Origin: Clostridium sp. CAG:632
GTDB lineage: Bacteria > Bacillota > Clostridia > Lachnospirales > Lachnospiraceae
Length of the DNA stretch: 13,441 nucleotides
Assembly: GCA_000431515.1 (NCBI GenBank)
Contig: HF991349.1
Span: 1 to 13,441, forward strand
Direction of reading: 5' to 3'
Position numbers and translations under genes: made by a program. Below the pieces are notes generated by a model. The model was not told the origin of the DNA. It did no database searches and worked only from the letters and a program-made list of their open reading frames with translations. Positions 1 through 6,875 of this stretch are shown piece after piece; positions within the stretch are counted from its first letter, which is position 1, and each line of letters starts with the position of its first letter.

Positions 1-182
1 CACATTTAATGCTAAATCCTGAATCCGCTTACAGCCGAAGCGTCGGCGAGCGGAACCATCTCCACAAACCGCAACTTATCGGTCTCTTTACATAAATAAA
101 ATCCCGATCGAGCTTTCATCTATTAAAATCTGATAACACAAAATAAACATGACACGGTGAACTAATTGATATGCTTACTATA
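1..182. other. Non-coding flank downstream of the SDR gene
   Basis: No convincing gene and no terminator with a T-tract is visible here. It holds a G+C-rich hairpin (entered separately) and a 35-codon minus-strand ORF at 12-119 that has an ATG but no ribosome binding site. The remainder is A+T-rich and featureless by eye. Confidence 0.5.
25..53. repeat. G+C-rich two-part hairpin
   Basis: An outer stem, CCGCT at 25-29 with AGCGG at 49-53, encloses an inner stem, GCCGA at 34-38 with TCGGC at 43-47, around an AGCG loop. Neither strand has a T-tract after it, so it does not look like a Rho-independent terminator. It stands out in an A+T-rich surround. It could be a dispersed REP-like element or part of a small decayed gene, and the window alone cannot decide. 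Confidence 0.4.
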
Positions 183-953
183 TTATTTTTGCTGTATCAA
201 CCATAGCTTCATCATGACTTTTTGCGGAAGTATTTTTGCAATCAAATGGCACATCTTTACATATGCACTATAGACGGATATATCTTTTCCTTTATCTGCA
301 TCAGAAATTGCTTTCTTTGCAACTACATCCGGGGTTACCATACCTGCAAAATTCTTAGTTGCCTTTTTCGCTCCAATGAGTCCTCTATCAATCAATCCCG
401 TCTTCATCCATCCGGGACAAACTGCAGTTGCTACGATTCCTTTATCTTTTAACTCAACGTTCAATGCCCTTGTATAATTTCGTACAAATGCCTTTGTTGA
501 ACTATAAATATTCTGATACGGAAGTGGCTGGAACGCCGCCTGTGATGCAATATTGATGATATGGCTGCCATGCTCCATATATGGAATACAAACCAGTCCC
601 ATTGCCACCACACCGCTTACATTTAAATCAATCATATTGATAGATTCATCTACAGATAAATCATCATAAGAACAAAATTTTGCAAAGCCTGCATTGTTGA
701 TAAGATATTTTATATTGCAGGTTTCGAGTTTCGGATTTTTCCCAAAATTCTTTATATTCTCAATATCAGACAGATCCATCGGAAAACATTTGATCTTACT
801 GCCTAATTCATTCTTTACCGTTTCAAGTTTATCTGCGCTTCTTGCAATAATCCAAATTTCATCAAGTTCTGTTTTCTTTGCCAGAAGCTTTACAAACTCA
901 ATTCCCATTCCACTGCTTGCGCCCGTTACGATTGCAATTGATTTCTTTGTCAT
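183..953 (-). CDS. Short-chain dehydrogenase/reductase (SDR), NAD(P)-dependent
   Basis: This 256-residue cytoplasmic protein is a classical SDR, which moves hydride between NAD(P)H and a carbonyl or hydroxyl substrate. The Rossmann nucleotide-binding motif TGASSGMG lies at residues 10-17 and NNAG at 86-89. The catalytic set is Ser137, Tyr150 and Lys154 (YSSTK), followed by the CPGWMKTG loop at 179-186. Length and motif order are normal and nothing is missing. The ATG start at 953 follows AAAGGAG with a 9-base gap. It begins 49 bases after the response-regulator stop with no visible terminator between, so it may be the last gene of the potassium operon. No motif links it to potassium. The family resembles the DltE/YqjQ-like SDRs, but the substrate cannot be read from the sequence. 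Confidence 0.93.
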   Translation of the reverse strand: MTKKSIAIVTGASSGMGIEFVKLLAKKTELDEIWIIARSADKLETVKNELGSKIKCFPMDLSDIENIKNFGKNPKLETCNIKYLINNAGFAKFCSYDDLSVDESINMIDLNVSGVVAMGLVCIPYMEHGSHIINIASQAAFQPLPYQNIYSSTKAFVRNYTRALNVELKDKGIVATAVCPGWMKTGLIDRGLIGAKKATKNFAGMVTPDVVAKKAISDADKGKDISVYSAYVKMCHLIAKILPQKVMMKLWLIQQK

Positions 954-1002
954 TCAAATGTTCTCCTTTATACGTTCAACTTCTTCCGGGTGCCTCCGAA
1001 AA

Positions 1003-1716
1003 TCAGAAATTATCCTTTTCAATTCTAAGCATACGATATCCTATGCCAATATGTGTCTGGATATATTGCACGCCATTTTTCTCGGGTTCAAGTTTTTTCC
1101 GCAGAGTTGCCATAAAAACCCTAAGAGAAGCAACATCATTATCCGAACATCTTCCCCAAATCTGCTGAGTAATATATGTATGTGTCAATACCTTTCCCAC
1201 ATTACGCGACAAAAGACAGAGCAGCTTATACTCTATGGGTGTCAAATGCAATTCTTCTTCCTTTAGATATGTACAACCCGCCGTATAATCTATCTTTAAT
1301 TCACCATTTTCAAAAACAGCAGTTTCCGTCTGTTCGCCCGTCTGCACTATTGCAAGTCTCCTCTGTGTAACACGAATACGTGCAAGTAATTCCTCTACTG
1401 AAAATGGTTTTGTGATATAATCATCTGCCCCAGAATCTAATGCTTCTATTTTATCTGCATCCTCGCTTCTGGCGCTGATCACAATAATCGGCACATTCGA
1501 CCAAGTACGGATTTTTCTAATCACCTCTACCCCTTCTATATCAGGAAGACCCAGATCCAGCAGAACAATATCCGGATTATGGGACGAGGCTTCCAGAATA
1601 GCTGAAGATCCGTTTTCTGCAGTCAGATATTTATAGTCATGCATTTTTAATGTAGTAACAATCAAGTTGCGAATGGGTCTATCATCCTCAACTATCAGAA
1701 TTAATGCTTTATTCAT
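1003..1716 (-). CDS. kdpE: KdpE-like response regulator, OmpR/PhoB family
   Basis: This 237-residue two-component regulator has a receiver domain (about 4-118) and a winged-helix DNA-binding domain (about 135-231). The receiver has the acidic pair Asp11/Asp12, phospho-acceptor Asp54 (LLDLGLPD), switch residue Ser81 and Lys103 (TKPF). The C-terminal half has the LTPIEYKLL and GIGYRM elements usual for OmpR/PhoB proteins. The overall sequence resembles KdpE. Its ATG overlaps the end of the kinase gene by 8 bases and follows GAGGTGA, so the two are translationally coupled and almost certainly partners. It is inferred to act on the paired direct-repeat sites before ktrB. No kdpFABC genes are present in the window, so the Ktr channel genes of the same operon are the likely targets. 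Confidence 0.9.
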   Translation of the reverse strand: MNKALILIVEDDRPIRNLIVTTLKMHDYKYLTAENGSSAILEASSHNPDIVLLDLGLPDIEGVEVIRKIRTWSNVPIIVISARSEDADKIEALDSGADDYITKPFSVEELLARIRVTQRRLAIVQTGEQTETAVFENGELKIDYTAGCTYLKEEELHLTPIEYKLLCLLSRNVGKVLTHTYITQQIWGRCSDNDVASLRVFMATLRKKLEPEKNGVQYIQTHIGIGYRMLRIEKDNF

Positions 1717-3682
1717 TTAATGTCACCTCACTTAAGGGTAAAGTAAAAGTAAAGTTGCATCCATGCGGATCATGATTCGTAAGAACCAACGTTCCTTCAT
1801 GCGCTTCTATAATAGAACGGCAAAGTGCCAGACCAAGTCCCAGACTCCGGTGACTATCCGCAACTGCTGTTTGCCCTGTATAAAACATTTCAAAAATATG
1901 CGATTTCATTTCTTCCGGAATCCCAGGGCCGTTATCTTCCACACTTATCTGCGCTTTCCTACCTGCTCTAATTCCCCGGATGCAGATTACAGAACCAGGC
2001 GGCGTATATTTTATTGCATTATCAATCAGATTTACCAGAACCTGTATAATAAGGCGTACATCCATACGTGCAAGAACAAGTTCTTCACAATCTGTCACAA
2101 TTTTATAATCATCATGCTTCCGGCTAATATGCCTCAAGGATTCTGCGATCACCTCATCCAGAAGTTGATCTGTAAATTTGAATTTCAGTCTTCCATCATT
2201 CAGTCTGGTAATTGAAAGCAAATTTTCCACAACTCCGATCAGCCATACAGAATCATCATAAATATCAGTATAAATCTGATGTTTTACATTTTCGTCCAGT
2301 CGATCACTATTACTAAGCAGCATGTCTGCATTACCGGAAATGGAACAAAGCGGAGTCCGAAGATCATGAGAGATTGCTCGCAGAAGATCTGCTCGCAACT
2401 GCTCGTTTTTTGCCAGAATCGCATTTTTCTCTTTTTCCATTGCATTTTTTGCATTTTCCATTGCAAGTGCACATTCATTTATTACAGACAGTAGAATACT
2501 GTATTCAAAAGAATCCAACGTCTCTTTTTGCAACGGTATCCCAATTACACCATAAACATTATTTCCACCTCGAATTGCCAGATATAAGCATTTAGCCTGT
2601 GGAAAATGATGTGTAGAAGCACCGGCTCGTTGTCTGTTTTCATAAACCCATCTGGCAACCTGTTGTTCTTCCGGTGTCAAAAAATTATCAGTGCTTACTT
2701 TTTCCCCGGAGAAAAGTTTTCCCTCTGATAAATCTCCATTTTCTACAACATATGCTATAATATTACGGTTTAGCAAGCGAAGAAGCTGTGTACAGGTAAC
2801 ACTAAGAATCTCCGCTTCCCCTCTTGCCTTTTGCAACATACGGTCTGTGTCAAATAGAATCTGTGTACGAAAGGCAAGTTGTGCTGATAGCTTTGCATGT
2901 GTTTTCAACTTTGCTGCAAGCGCTCCTGTAAGTATAGATGAGATGAGCATTATAAGAAAGGTCACTGGATATCCCACCGCATAGGTCTGAAAAGACATCC
3001 TTGGTTCTGTTAAAAAAAAACAAAATAGAAATACGCTTAAGAAGGCACCGGCTATACTGCAAAGATAACCATCCGTCACAATTGAAGTGATCAAGACTCC
3101 TAGAATGTATATTGTTACAATATTTGTATCCGTGAAATGCAACTTCTGGAATAACAGACCAATTAAAGTGCATACCATAAATATAAAAACTGTGAGAAAA
3201 TATTCTTTTGCAGACGGTTTTTCCATATACCATGTAAATGGTCGTTTCTGATAATTCCTGTTTTTTAACGCATCTGGGATAATATAGATATCAATGTCCG
3301 GTACAAGTTCAATCAGTTTTTCTGTCAAAGTTGGTTTACTAAAAAAATGATTCCGTCTGGCATTGCTTTGTCCAATCACAATTTTGGTAACATTGGATAA
3401 TTTTGCATACTCTGCAATCTGTACCGGTATATCCTCCCCGTGAGTCATTACGATTTCTGCACCTAATTTTTCTGCGTGCCGAATATGTTCTTCCAGCTTT
3501 TCTTTATCCAGATCTTCTGATTTTGTACCGGTCCGAACATACAATGCTGTAAAACGCGCCTTCAACATTTTTGCCATTTTTCCCGCTGTATCTACTATTT
3601 TTTTATTGGAGGGTGCTGCTGACAAGCAAACAAGAATATGCTCATCTACCTTTTTAGTATTTCCCTCCGTTCTTAATATCAT
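1709..3682 (-). CDS. kdpD: KdpD-like sensor histidine kinase lacking the N-terminal KdpD domain
   Basis: This 657-residue membrane kinase starts directly with a universal-stress-protein (USP) domain (about 13-140). Four closely packed membrane segments follow at about 161-182, 187-204, 207-226 and 237-258 (DUF4118). Next come a GAF-like region (about 280-410), the phospho-acceptor H-box with His439 (AISHDLRTP), the N-box NLIDNAIKYT (551-560), the G1 box DNGPGIPEE, an F-box FEMF and the G2 box LGLGLAL (614-620). Full-length KdpD is about 900 residues, with a Walker-type domain before the USP domain; that part is absent. The ATG at 3682 has GGGAGG 8 bases upstream, so the short form looks native and not miscalled. 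The USP domain carries S21-x-A-X20-FTALY, close to the cyclic-di-AMP motif described for S. aureus KdpD. It probably senses potassium or turgor status and phosphorylates the coupled regulator. Confidence 0.88.
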   Translation of the reverse strand: MILRTEGNTKKVDEHILVCLSAAPSNKKIVDTAGKMAKMLKARFTALYVRTGTKSEDLDKEKLEEHIRHAEKLGAEIVMTHGEDIPVQIAEYAKLSNVTKIVIGQSNARRNHFFSKPTLTEKLIELVPDIDIYIIPDALKNRNYQKRPFTWYMEKPSAKEYFLTVFIFMVCTLIGLLFQKLHFTDTNIVTIYILGVLITSIVTDGYLCSIAGAFLSVFLFCFFLTEPRMSFQTYAVGYPVTFLIMLISSILTGALAAKLKTHAKLSAQLAFRTQILFDTDRMLQKARGEAEILSVTCTQLLRLLNRNIIAYVVENGDLSEGKLFSGEKVSTDNFLTPEEQQVARWVYENRQRAGASTHHFPQAKCLYLAIRGGNNVYGVIGIPLQKETLDSFEYSILLSVINECALAMENAKNAMEKEKNAILAKNEQLRADLLRAISHDLRTPLCSISGNADMLLSNSDRLDENVKHQIYTDIYDDSVWLIGVVENLLSITRLNDGRLKFKFTDQLLDEVIAESLRHISRKHDDYKIVTDCEELVLARMDVRLIIQVLVNLIDNAIKYTPPGSVICIRGIRAGRKAQISVEDNGPGIPEEMKSHIFEMFYTGQTAVADSHRSLGLGLALCRSIIEAHEGTLVLTNHDPHGCNFTFTLPLSEVTLNE

Positions 3683-3719
3683 CCTGCCCGCCTCCCTTTC
3701 TGCTATTTTTGAAATTATA

Positions 3720-4007
3720 TCATGCGACTATGTTATGGTCAAAAATCTTTTTTGTACTCTCAGACTGTCCGTCAAAAATTATAATTTCAGTTTCTATATA
3801 TTGGCTTTTACACTCACGAACCTCTCTTAACAATTCTTCATCTGAAAGATCATCCGGAAAAAGTATTTTTAACGAATACTGTTCTTCTTTCGGTTTGTCT
3901 TTAGCATTTTCCTGGATTTTATCTAAAAACTGATCTACCTTATTGACAATATAAAATCCGAATCCAAACATGCACAGTATAACAATTGCCAATATTCCTT
4001 GTTCCAT
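3720..4007 (-). CDS. Small single-pass membrane protein of the ktr-kdp operon, unknown function
   Basis: I do not recognise this 95-residue protein. It has one hydrophobic helix (about 4-21, GILAIVILCMFGFGFYIV) with a very short N-terminus. A charged linker with a lysine/glutamate-rich stretch follows, then a soluble tail of about 50 residues with alternating beta/alpha character (SLKILFP, LSDEELLREV, TEIIIFDG). The tail is probably cytoplasmic. A GTG at 4016 would add three residues, but the ATG at 4007 is preferred because GAGG lies 8 bases before it, whereas the GTG sits against the Shine-Dalgarno. The gene lies 39 bases after ktrA and 37 bases before the kinase, so it is in the operon. 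Its position suggests an accessory subunit of the channel or the sensor; this is inference from context only. Confidence 0.75.
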   Translation of the reverse strand: MEQGILAIVILCMFGFGFYIVNKVDQFLDKIQENAKDKPKEEQYSLKILFPDDLSDEELLREVRECKSQYIETEIIIFDGQSESTKKIFDHNIVA

Positions 4008-4046
4008 TACCGCCACCTCTTTTCAAACCTGCGCGCAGCAACCAAA

Positions 4047-4694
4047 CTATATTCGGAAGCACCTCTTAAGATCTTTGTATTCCCCTAATACCAGCAATTT
4101 ATTGTTACTTGCAAAAAGTGTATCCGGAGAGATTGTAATATTGAATTCTCCTCCACTTTTTACTGCCAAAATATTAATGTTATATCGTTTTCTAATATCC
4201 AGTTCACCTACTGTTTTTCCGGTCCATTCCTCTGGTACTTCTACCTCATAAATTGCATGGGAAGCATCCACTTCCATATAATCAAGAATATGATCATCTG
4301 TGTAACGGATAGATGCCCATTTTGCGACTTGTTTTTCCGGATAGACCACCTTGTCTGCACCATTGCGCAAAAGAAATTTTTCCTGGACATCACGTTCAGC
4401 TCTGGATATCACCAGTTTTGCCCCCAATTCTTTTAGAAGAGAGGTTGTTTCAAGAGAATTTTGAAAATCCCCTCCAATAGTCACAAAACAGATATCGTAG
4501 TTACCAATCCCGAGAGATTGCAGAAATTCAGCATTGGTACTGTCACCAATCTGAGCATTGGTCACAAAAGGCAGTACTTTGTTCACTCTTTCTTCAGTCC
4601 AATCAACCGCCATAATTTCATGTCCAAGCCGGTTCAGTTGCATAGCAATATGTCTTCCAAATCTTCCAAGTCCAATAATCAACACATTTTTCAT
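4047..4694 (-). CDS. ktrA: Potassium channel gating subunit KtrA/TrkA, single RCK unit
   Basis: This 215-residue cytoplasmic protein forms the nucleotide-binding gating ring of a Ktr-type potassium uptake channel. The N-terminal RCK_N Rossmann domain has GLGRFG at 8-13 and Asp31 at the end of beta-2, where the adenosine ribose of NAD or ATP binds. An RCK_C domain follows at about 137-212. The single RCK unit (about 220 residues) is the KtrA form; TrkA of enterobacteria has two units in about 450 residues. The ATG at 4694 lies 18 bases after the ktrB stop, with AAGGAG 11 bases upstream. RCK_C domains of several Bacillota bind cyclic-di-AMP, but that cannot be confirmed by eye here. Confidence 0.94.
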   Translation of the reverse strand: MKNVLIIGLGRFGRHIAMQLNRLGHEIMAVDWTEERVNKVLPFVTNAQIGDSTNAEFLQSLGIGNYDICFVTIGGDFQNSLETTSLLKELGAKLVISRAERDVQEKFLLRNGADKVVYPEKQVAKWASIRYTDDHILDYMEVDASHAIYEVEVPEEWTGKTVGELDIRKRYNINILAVKSGGEFNITISPDTLFASNNKLLVLGEYKDLKRCFRI

Positions 4695-4712
4695 AATACT
4701 ATTTTCTCCTTC

Positions 4713-6050
4713 TCATCCAACTGTAATTTTCTCCATCGGTAACTTTGCATTGCCTTTATTTCTTTTAAGAAATACTGCATAAATCAAAGTCAGACCTCCT
4801 ACTCGCCCTAAATACATCAATATGATCAACACAATCTGCGACAAAACATGAAGTTCCGGTGTAATTCCCAAAGTCAGACCTACCGTCCCCACAGCTGAAG
4901 CTGCTTCAAACAAACAGTCTAAAAGAGGAAGCTCTTCGTATATACTGATTACACTCCCACCCAAGAAAAACAATGCAAAATAAAGCAGGGTTATCGTCGC
5001 TGCATTTTTAATCACATGATATTCCAACCTCCGCCCAAAAGCCTCTGCATTTTCCTGGTTTCGAAATGTAGCAATTGCATTTAAAAGCAGTACCGCAAAA
5101 GTTGTTGTTTTCATTCCACCTGCTGTAGATCCCGGCGAACCACCGATTAGCATTAAAAAAATCATAACTGCTTTTGATGTCTCGTTCATCTCTGAGATAT
5201 TTATGGTATTAAAACCAGCCGTTCTTGTAGTTACCGATTGAAATATGGCAGCTAACAGACCTTCTCCTGCAGACAGATTTTTCATATCACAAATAAAGAA
5301 AAAAACTGTTGGGAACAAAATCAAACATACGGTAGTCACGAGAATAATCTTGCTTTGCATACGATAGCATTTAAATTTGATTTTATTCATACAAATATCA
5401 TCCCAGGTAAGAAACCCGATTCCTCCTATGATGATCAGCAGCATAATTACCACATTTACAAGAACATTTCCCGAATACCTCATCAGGGATGGAAAGGTAT
5501 TGTCTACTGTTCCCATAATGTCAAATCCGGCATTACAAAAAGCAGAAATAGAATGAAATACTGCCATCCAGATTCCTTTTAAACCATAATCTGATAAAAA
5601 AACCGGAAGCAATAACATAGCACCAATGGTTTCTATCAAAAAAGTTCCCCTCAAAATGAACTTTGTCAATCTAACAATTCCTCCAACTGTAGGTGCTGAA
5701 ATTGCATCCTGCATTGTGCTTCTCTGCATAAGAGATATTCTTTTCCCTGAAAGAAGAGAACCTGATACTGCAACGGTTACTACTCCAAGTCCACCTATTT
5801 GTATAAGCACAAGAATAACCACCTGCCCGAACATTGACCAATAACTTCCGGTATCTTTTACTACGAGTCCGGTAACGCATACTGCCGAAGTGGCAGTAAA
5901 AAGTGCCTCACGAAATGGTGTCGGCACTTCCTCCACAGTAGAAACCGGCAGCATCAACAGAATAGTGCCCAAAAGGATCACTCCGGCAAATCCCAGAATG
6001 ATCAATTGAAAAGATGTCAGTTGTTTTTTCTTATATAAGCCCTCTAGCAT
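4713..6050 (-). CDS. ktrB: Potassium uptake channel subunit KtrB/TrkH
   Basis: This 445-residue integral membrane protein is the pore subunit of a Trk/Ktr/HKT potassium transporter, built from four M1-P-M2 repeats. All four selectivity-filter glycines are visible: SAVCVTGL (Gly61), SAFCNAGF (Gly175), VTTRTAGF (Gly279) and SAVGTVGL (Gly391). The third-repeat loop GGSPGSTAGGMKTTT (303-317), which gates the pore, is intact. Length and the single-RCK partner fit KtrB better than TrkH. It is the first gene of the potassium operon. The ATG at 6050 is the only usable start because an in-frame TGA lies three codons upstream. The ribosome site AAGGAG is 12 bases away, a little far. A promoter with paired regulator sites lies within 125 bases. 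Confidence 0.95.
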   Translation of the reverse strand: MLEGLYKKKQLTSFQLIILGFAGVILLGTILLMLPVSTVEEVPTPFREALFTATSAVCVTGLVVKDTGSYWSMFGQVVILVLIQIGGLGVVTVAVSGSLLSGKRISLMQRSTMQDAISAPTVGGIVRLTKFILRGTFLIETIGAMLLLPVFLSDYGLKGIWMAVFHSISAFCNAGFDIMGTVDNTFPSLMRYSGNVLVNVVIMLLIIIGGIGFLTWDDICMNKIKFKCYRMQSKIILVTTVCLILFPTVFFFICDMKNLSAGEGLLAAIFQSVTTRTAGFNTINISEMNETSKAVMIFLMLIGGSPGSTAGGMKTTTFAVLLLNAIATFRNQENAEAFGRRLEYHVIKNAATITLLYFALFFLGGSVISIYEELPLLDCLFEAASAVGTVGLTLGITPELHVLSQIVLIILMYLGRVGGLTLIYAVFLKRNKGNAKLPMEKITVG

Positions 6051-6107
6051 AAATAATCATAACTCCTTACTAATGATTTAAATAGCAGTACCTTTTTGAT
6101 GCTCCCT

Positions 6108-6140
6108 ATTATATATAATTGCTTTCAAAGATAGTATAAA
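6108..6140 (-). promoter_or_regulatory. Predicted activator-dependent promoter of the ktr-kdp operon, with proximal KdpE-like site
   Basis: A perfect -10 box TATAAT lies at 6108-6113. At the 17-base spacing the -35 position reads TACTAT, which is not a -35 box. That position is covered by a 17-base site, TTTATA-CTATC-TTTGAA (6124-6140), two half-sites 11 bases apart that end exactly 10 bases before TATAAT. This is the layout of PhoB-type promoters, where the activator replaces the -35 element. Predicted transcription starts near 6100-6103, giving a leader of about 50 bases. Confidence 0.6.
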
Positions 6141-6154
6141 ATTCTATGATTCTG

Positions 6155-6171
6155 TATTAAGATTGTATAAA
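6155..6171 (-). promoter_or_regulatory. Distal KdpE-like direct-repeat site
   Basis: The site reads TTTATA-CAATC-TTAATA, two half-sites 11 bases apart. Its first 13 bases, TTTATACAATCTT, match the proximal site (TTTATACTATCTT at 6128-6140) at 12 of 13 positions. The two sites are 31 bases apart, close to three helical turns, so they face the same side of the DNA. The half-site TTTATAC also occurs in the E. coli kdp operator as I recall it. Binding is inferred. Confidence 0.5.
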
Positions 6172-6185
6172 GATTTGAATTCATA

Positions 6186-6280
6186 CACCTTACTTTTTTC
6201 AAAGATAATTCCCTAATTTCCTCAGGGAGCCCGCTTCCCGTATCCTCTATCGACAGGTAAACATTGGCTTCCTTCCGATG
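6186..6280 (-). pseudogene. Frameshifted remnant of a histidine kinase ATPase domain
   Basis: Minus-strand translation from 6280 gives a typical kinase G1 box, VYLSIEDTGSGLPEEIR, ending at 6212. The next frame, from 6209, reads IIFEKSKV, the F-box that should follow. If one base has been lost after the Arg codon, the distance from the proline to the Ile-Phe pair matches that in the intact kinase at 1709-3682 (GIPEEMKSHIF). No H-box, N-box or G2 box is present, so only about 30 codons survive. It sits between a terminator and the ktr regulatory sites. The parent gene is unknown; a gene lost by deletion next to the operon is the simplest explanation. Confidence 0.6.
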
Positions 6281-6290
6281 ATATTGACCG

Positions 6291-6353
6291 AAAAAAACAG
6301 GGGCTTTCACCCCAGTTCAAGCGATTCTGAAATATAAAAGTAAAAGCCCTGTT
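6291..6353 (-). terminator. Rho-independent terminator after the small lipoprotein gene
   Basis: On the minus strand AACAGGGCTTTTAC (6340-6353) pairs with GTGAAAGCCCCTGTT (6296-6310) with one bulged C and one G-U pair. Five further Ts (6291-6295) extend the TT at the end of the stem. The 29-base loop has an inner TTCA/TGAA pairing. It begins 28 bases after the lipoprotein stop and separates that gene from the ktr operon. Confidence 0.75.
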
Positions 6354-6381
6354 CTTTACAATATCTTTCTATTTTTTGATT

Positions 6382-6738
6382 TTATTTTATCTTTTCAACA
6401 GACAGTATCTCTCCATCAAACGGATCCACCTCTGAGATTGTTCCTGTATACTTTACAGTCACCGTATCTCCGTTGCTGACATTCTCCAGACCTTCCGGCT
6501 TTTTTTCAAAGCTGAAACTATATGGTGTGTCATTTTTATCCGTAATGACAAACATGAAATCTTTTATCTCATCAATCGTGCCCGTCAATTCTTTTTCTTC
6601 TGCTGTTCCATCCTGATTTCCTTCCTCGCTGCTGATTGTTACGGCGTTATCCGGCTTCACCTCAGTCTGTCCGCAGCCTCCCAGTAATCCGATACAGAAC
6701 ATTATACCCATTACAAGTGCGATTAGTTTCTTCATCAT
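6382..6738 (-). CDS. Small lipoprotein with a beta-rich domain, unknown function
   Basis: This 118-residue protein has a lipoprotein signal: MMKK, a hydrophobic stretch, then the lipobox LLGGC with Cys22 as the lipidated residue. An acidic Ser/Glu/Gly-rich linker follows (about 25-48). The tail of about 70 residues has alternating strands (TGTIDEIKDFMFVITD, DTVTVKYTG, GEILSVEK), compatible with a small OB-like barrel. I do not recognise the family. A TTG at 6741 is possible, but the ATG at 6738 has GAGG at a 7-base spacing. It has its own promoter and terminator, so it is a single-gene unit beside the ABC operon. A supporting role for that system is possible but unproven. Confidence 0.85.
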   Translation of the reverse strand: MMKKLIALVMGIMFCIGLLGGCGQTEVKPDNAVTISSEEGNQDGTAEEKELTGTIDEIKDFMFVITDKNDTPYSFSFEKKPEGLENVSNGDTVTVKYTGTISEVDPFDGEILSVEKIK

Positions 6739-6762
6739 CAAGATACCTCTTTCTCATTATTC

Positions 6763-6777
6763 GTATTCTCTGAATAC
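6763..6777 (-). promoter_or_regulatory. Interrupted palindrome in the leader of the small lipoprotein gene
   Basis: Reads GTATTC-AGA-GAATAC on the minus strand, with perfect 6-base arms around 3 bases. It lies immediately downstream of the -10 box, over the predicted transcription start, which is a common place for a dimeric repressor to bind. It is too short and T-poor for a terminator. No cognate regulator is in the window. Confidence 0.4.
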
Positions 6778-6783
6778 TTTTTA

Positions 6784-6812
6784 ATAGTACCTTATTATCT
6801 GATTTATGTAAA
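6784..6812 (-). promoter_or_regulatory. Predicted sigma-A promoter of the small lipoprotein gene
   Basis: A -35 box TTTACA (6807-6812) and a -10 box TACTAT (6784-6789) are separated by 17 bases. It lies in the 137-base gap after the large lipoprotein gene. GTACTATT occurs twice here, once overlapping each box, as a direct repeat 23 bases apart. Confidence 0.6.
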
Positions 6813-6875
6813 TAGTACGGGGCAAAACGAAAGAAATATGATGCTTTTGTATGCCGGCTATGTGATGAATTCTGT

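Noticed and set aside
694..1266. Long plus-strand ORF of 190 codons
   Set aside because: It overlaps the SDR and regulator genes antisense, has low-complexity Phe/Ser/Ile-rich content and no recognisable motif.
6051..6107. Cyclic-di-AMP riboswitch before ktrB
   Set aside because: The predicted leader is only about 50 bases, far too short for the ydaO-type fold, and shows no terminator hairpin.
6125..6310. Intact 61-residue gene
   Set aside because: Its GTG start lies in the terminator stem, it has no ribosome site, and the kinase similarity breaks at a frameshift.
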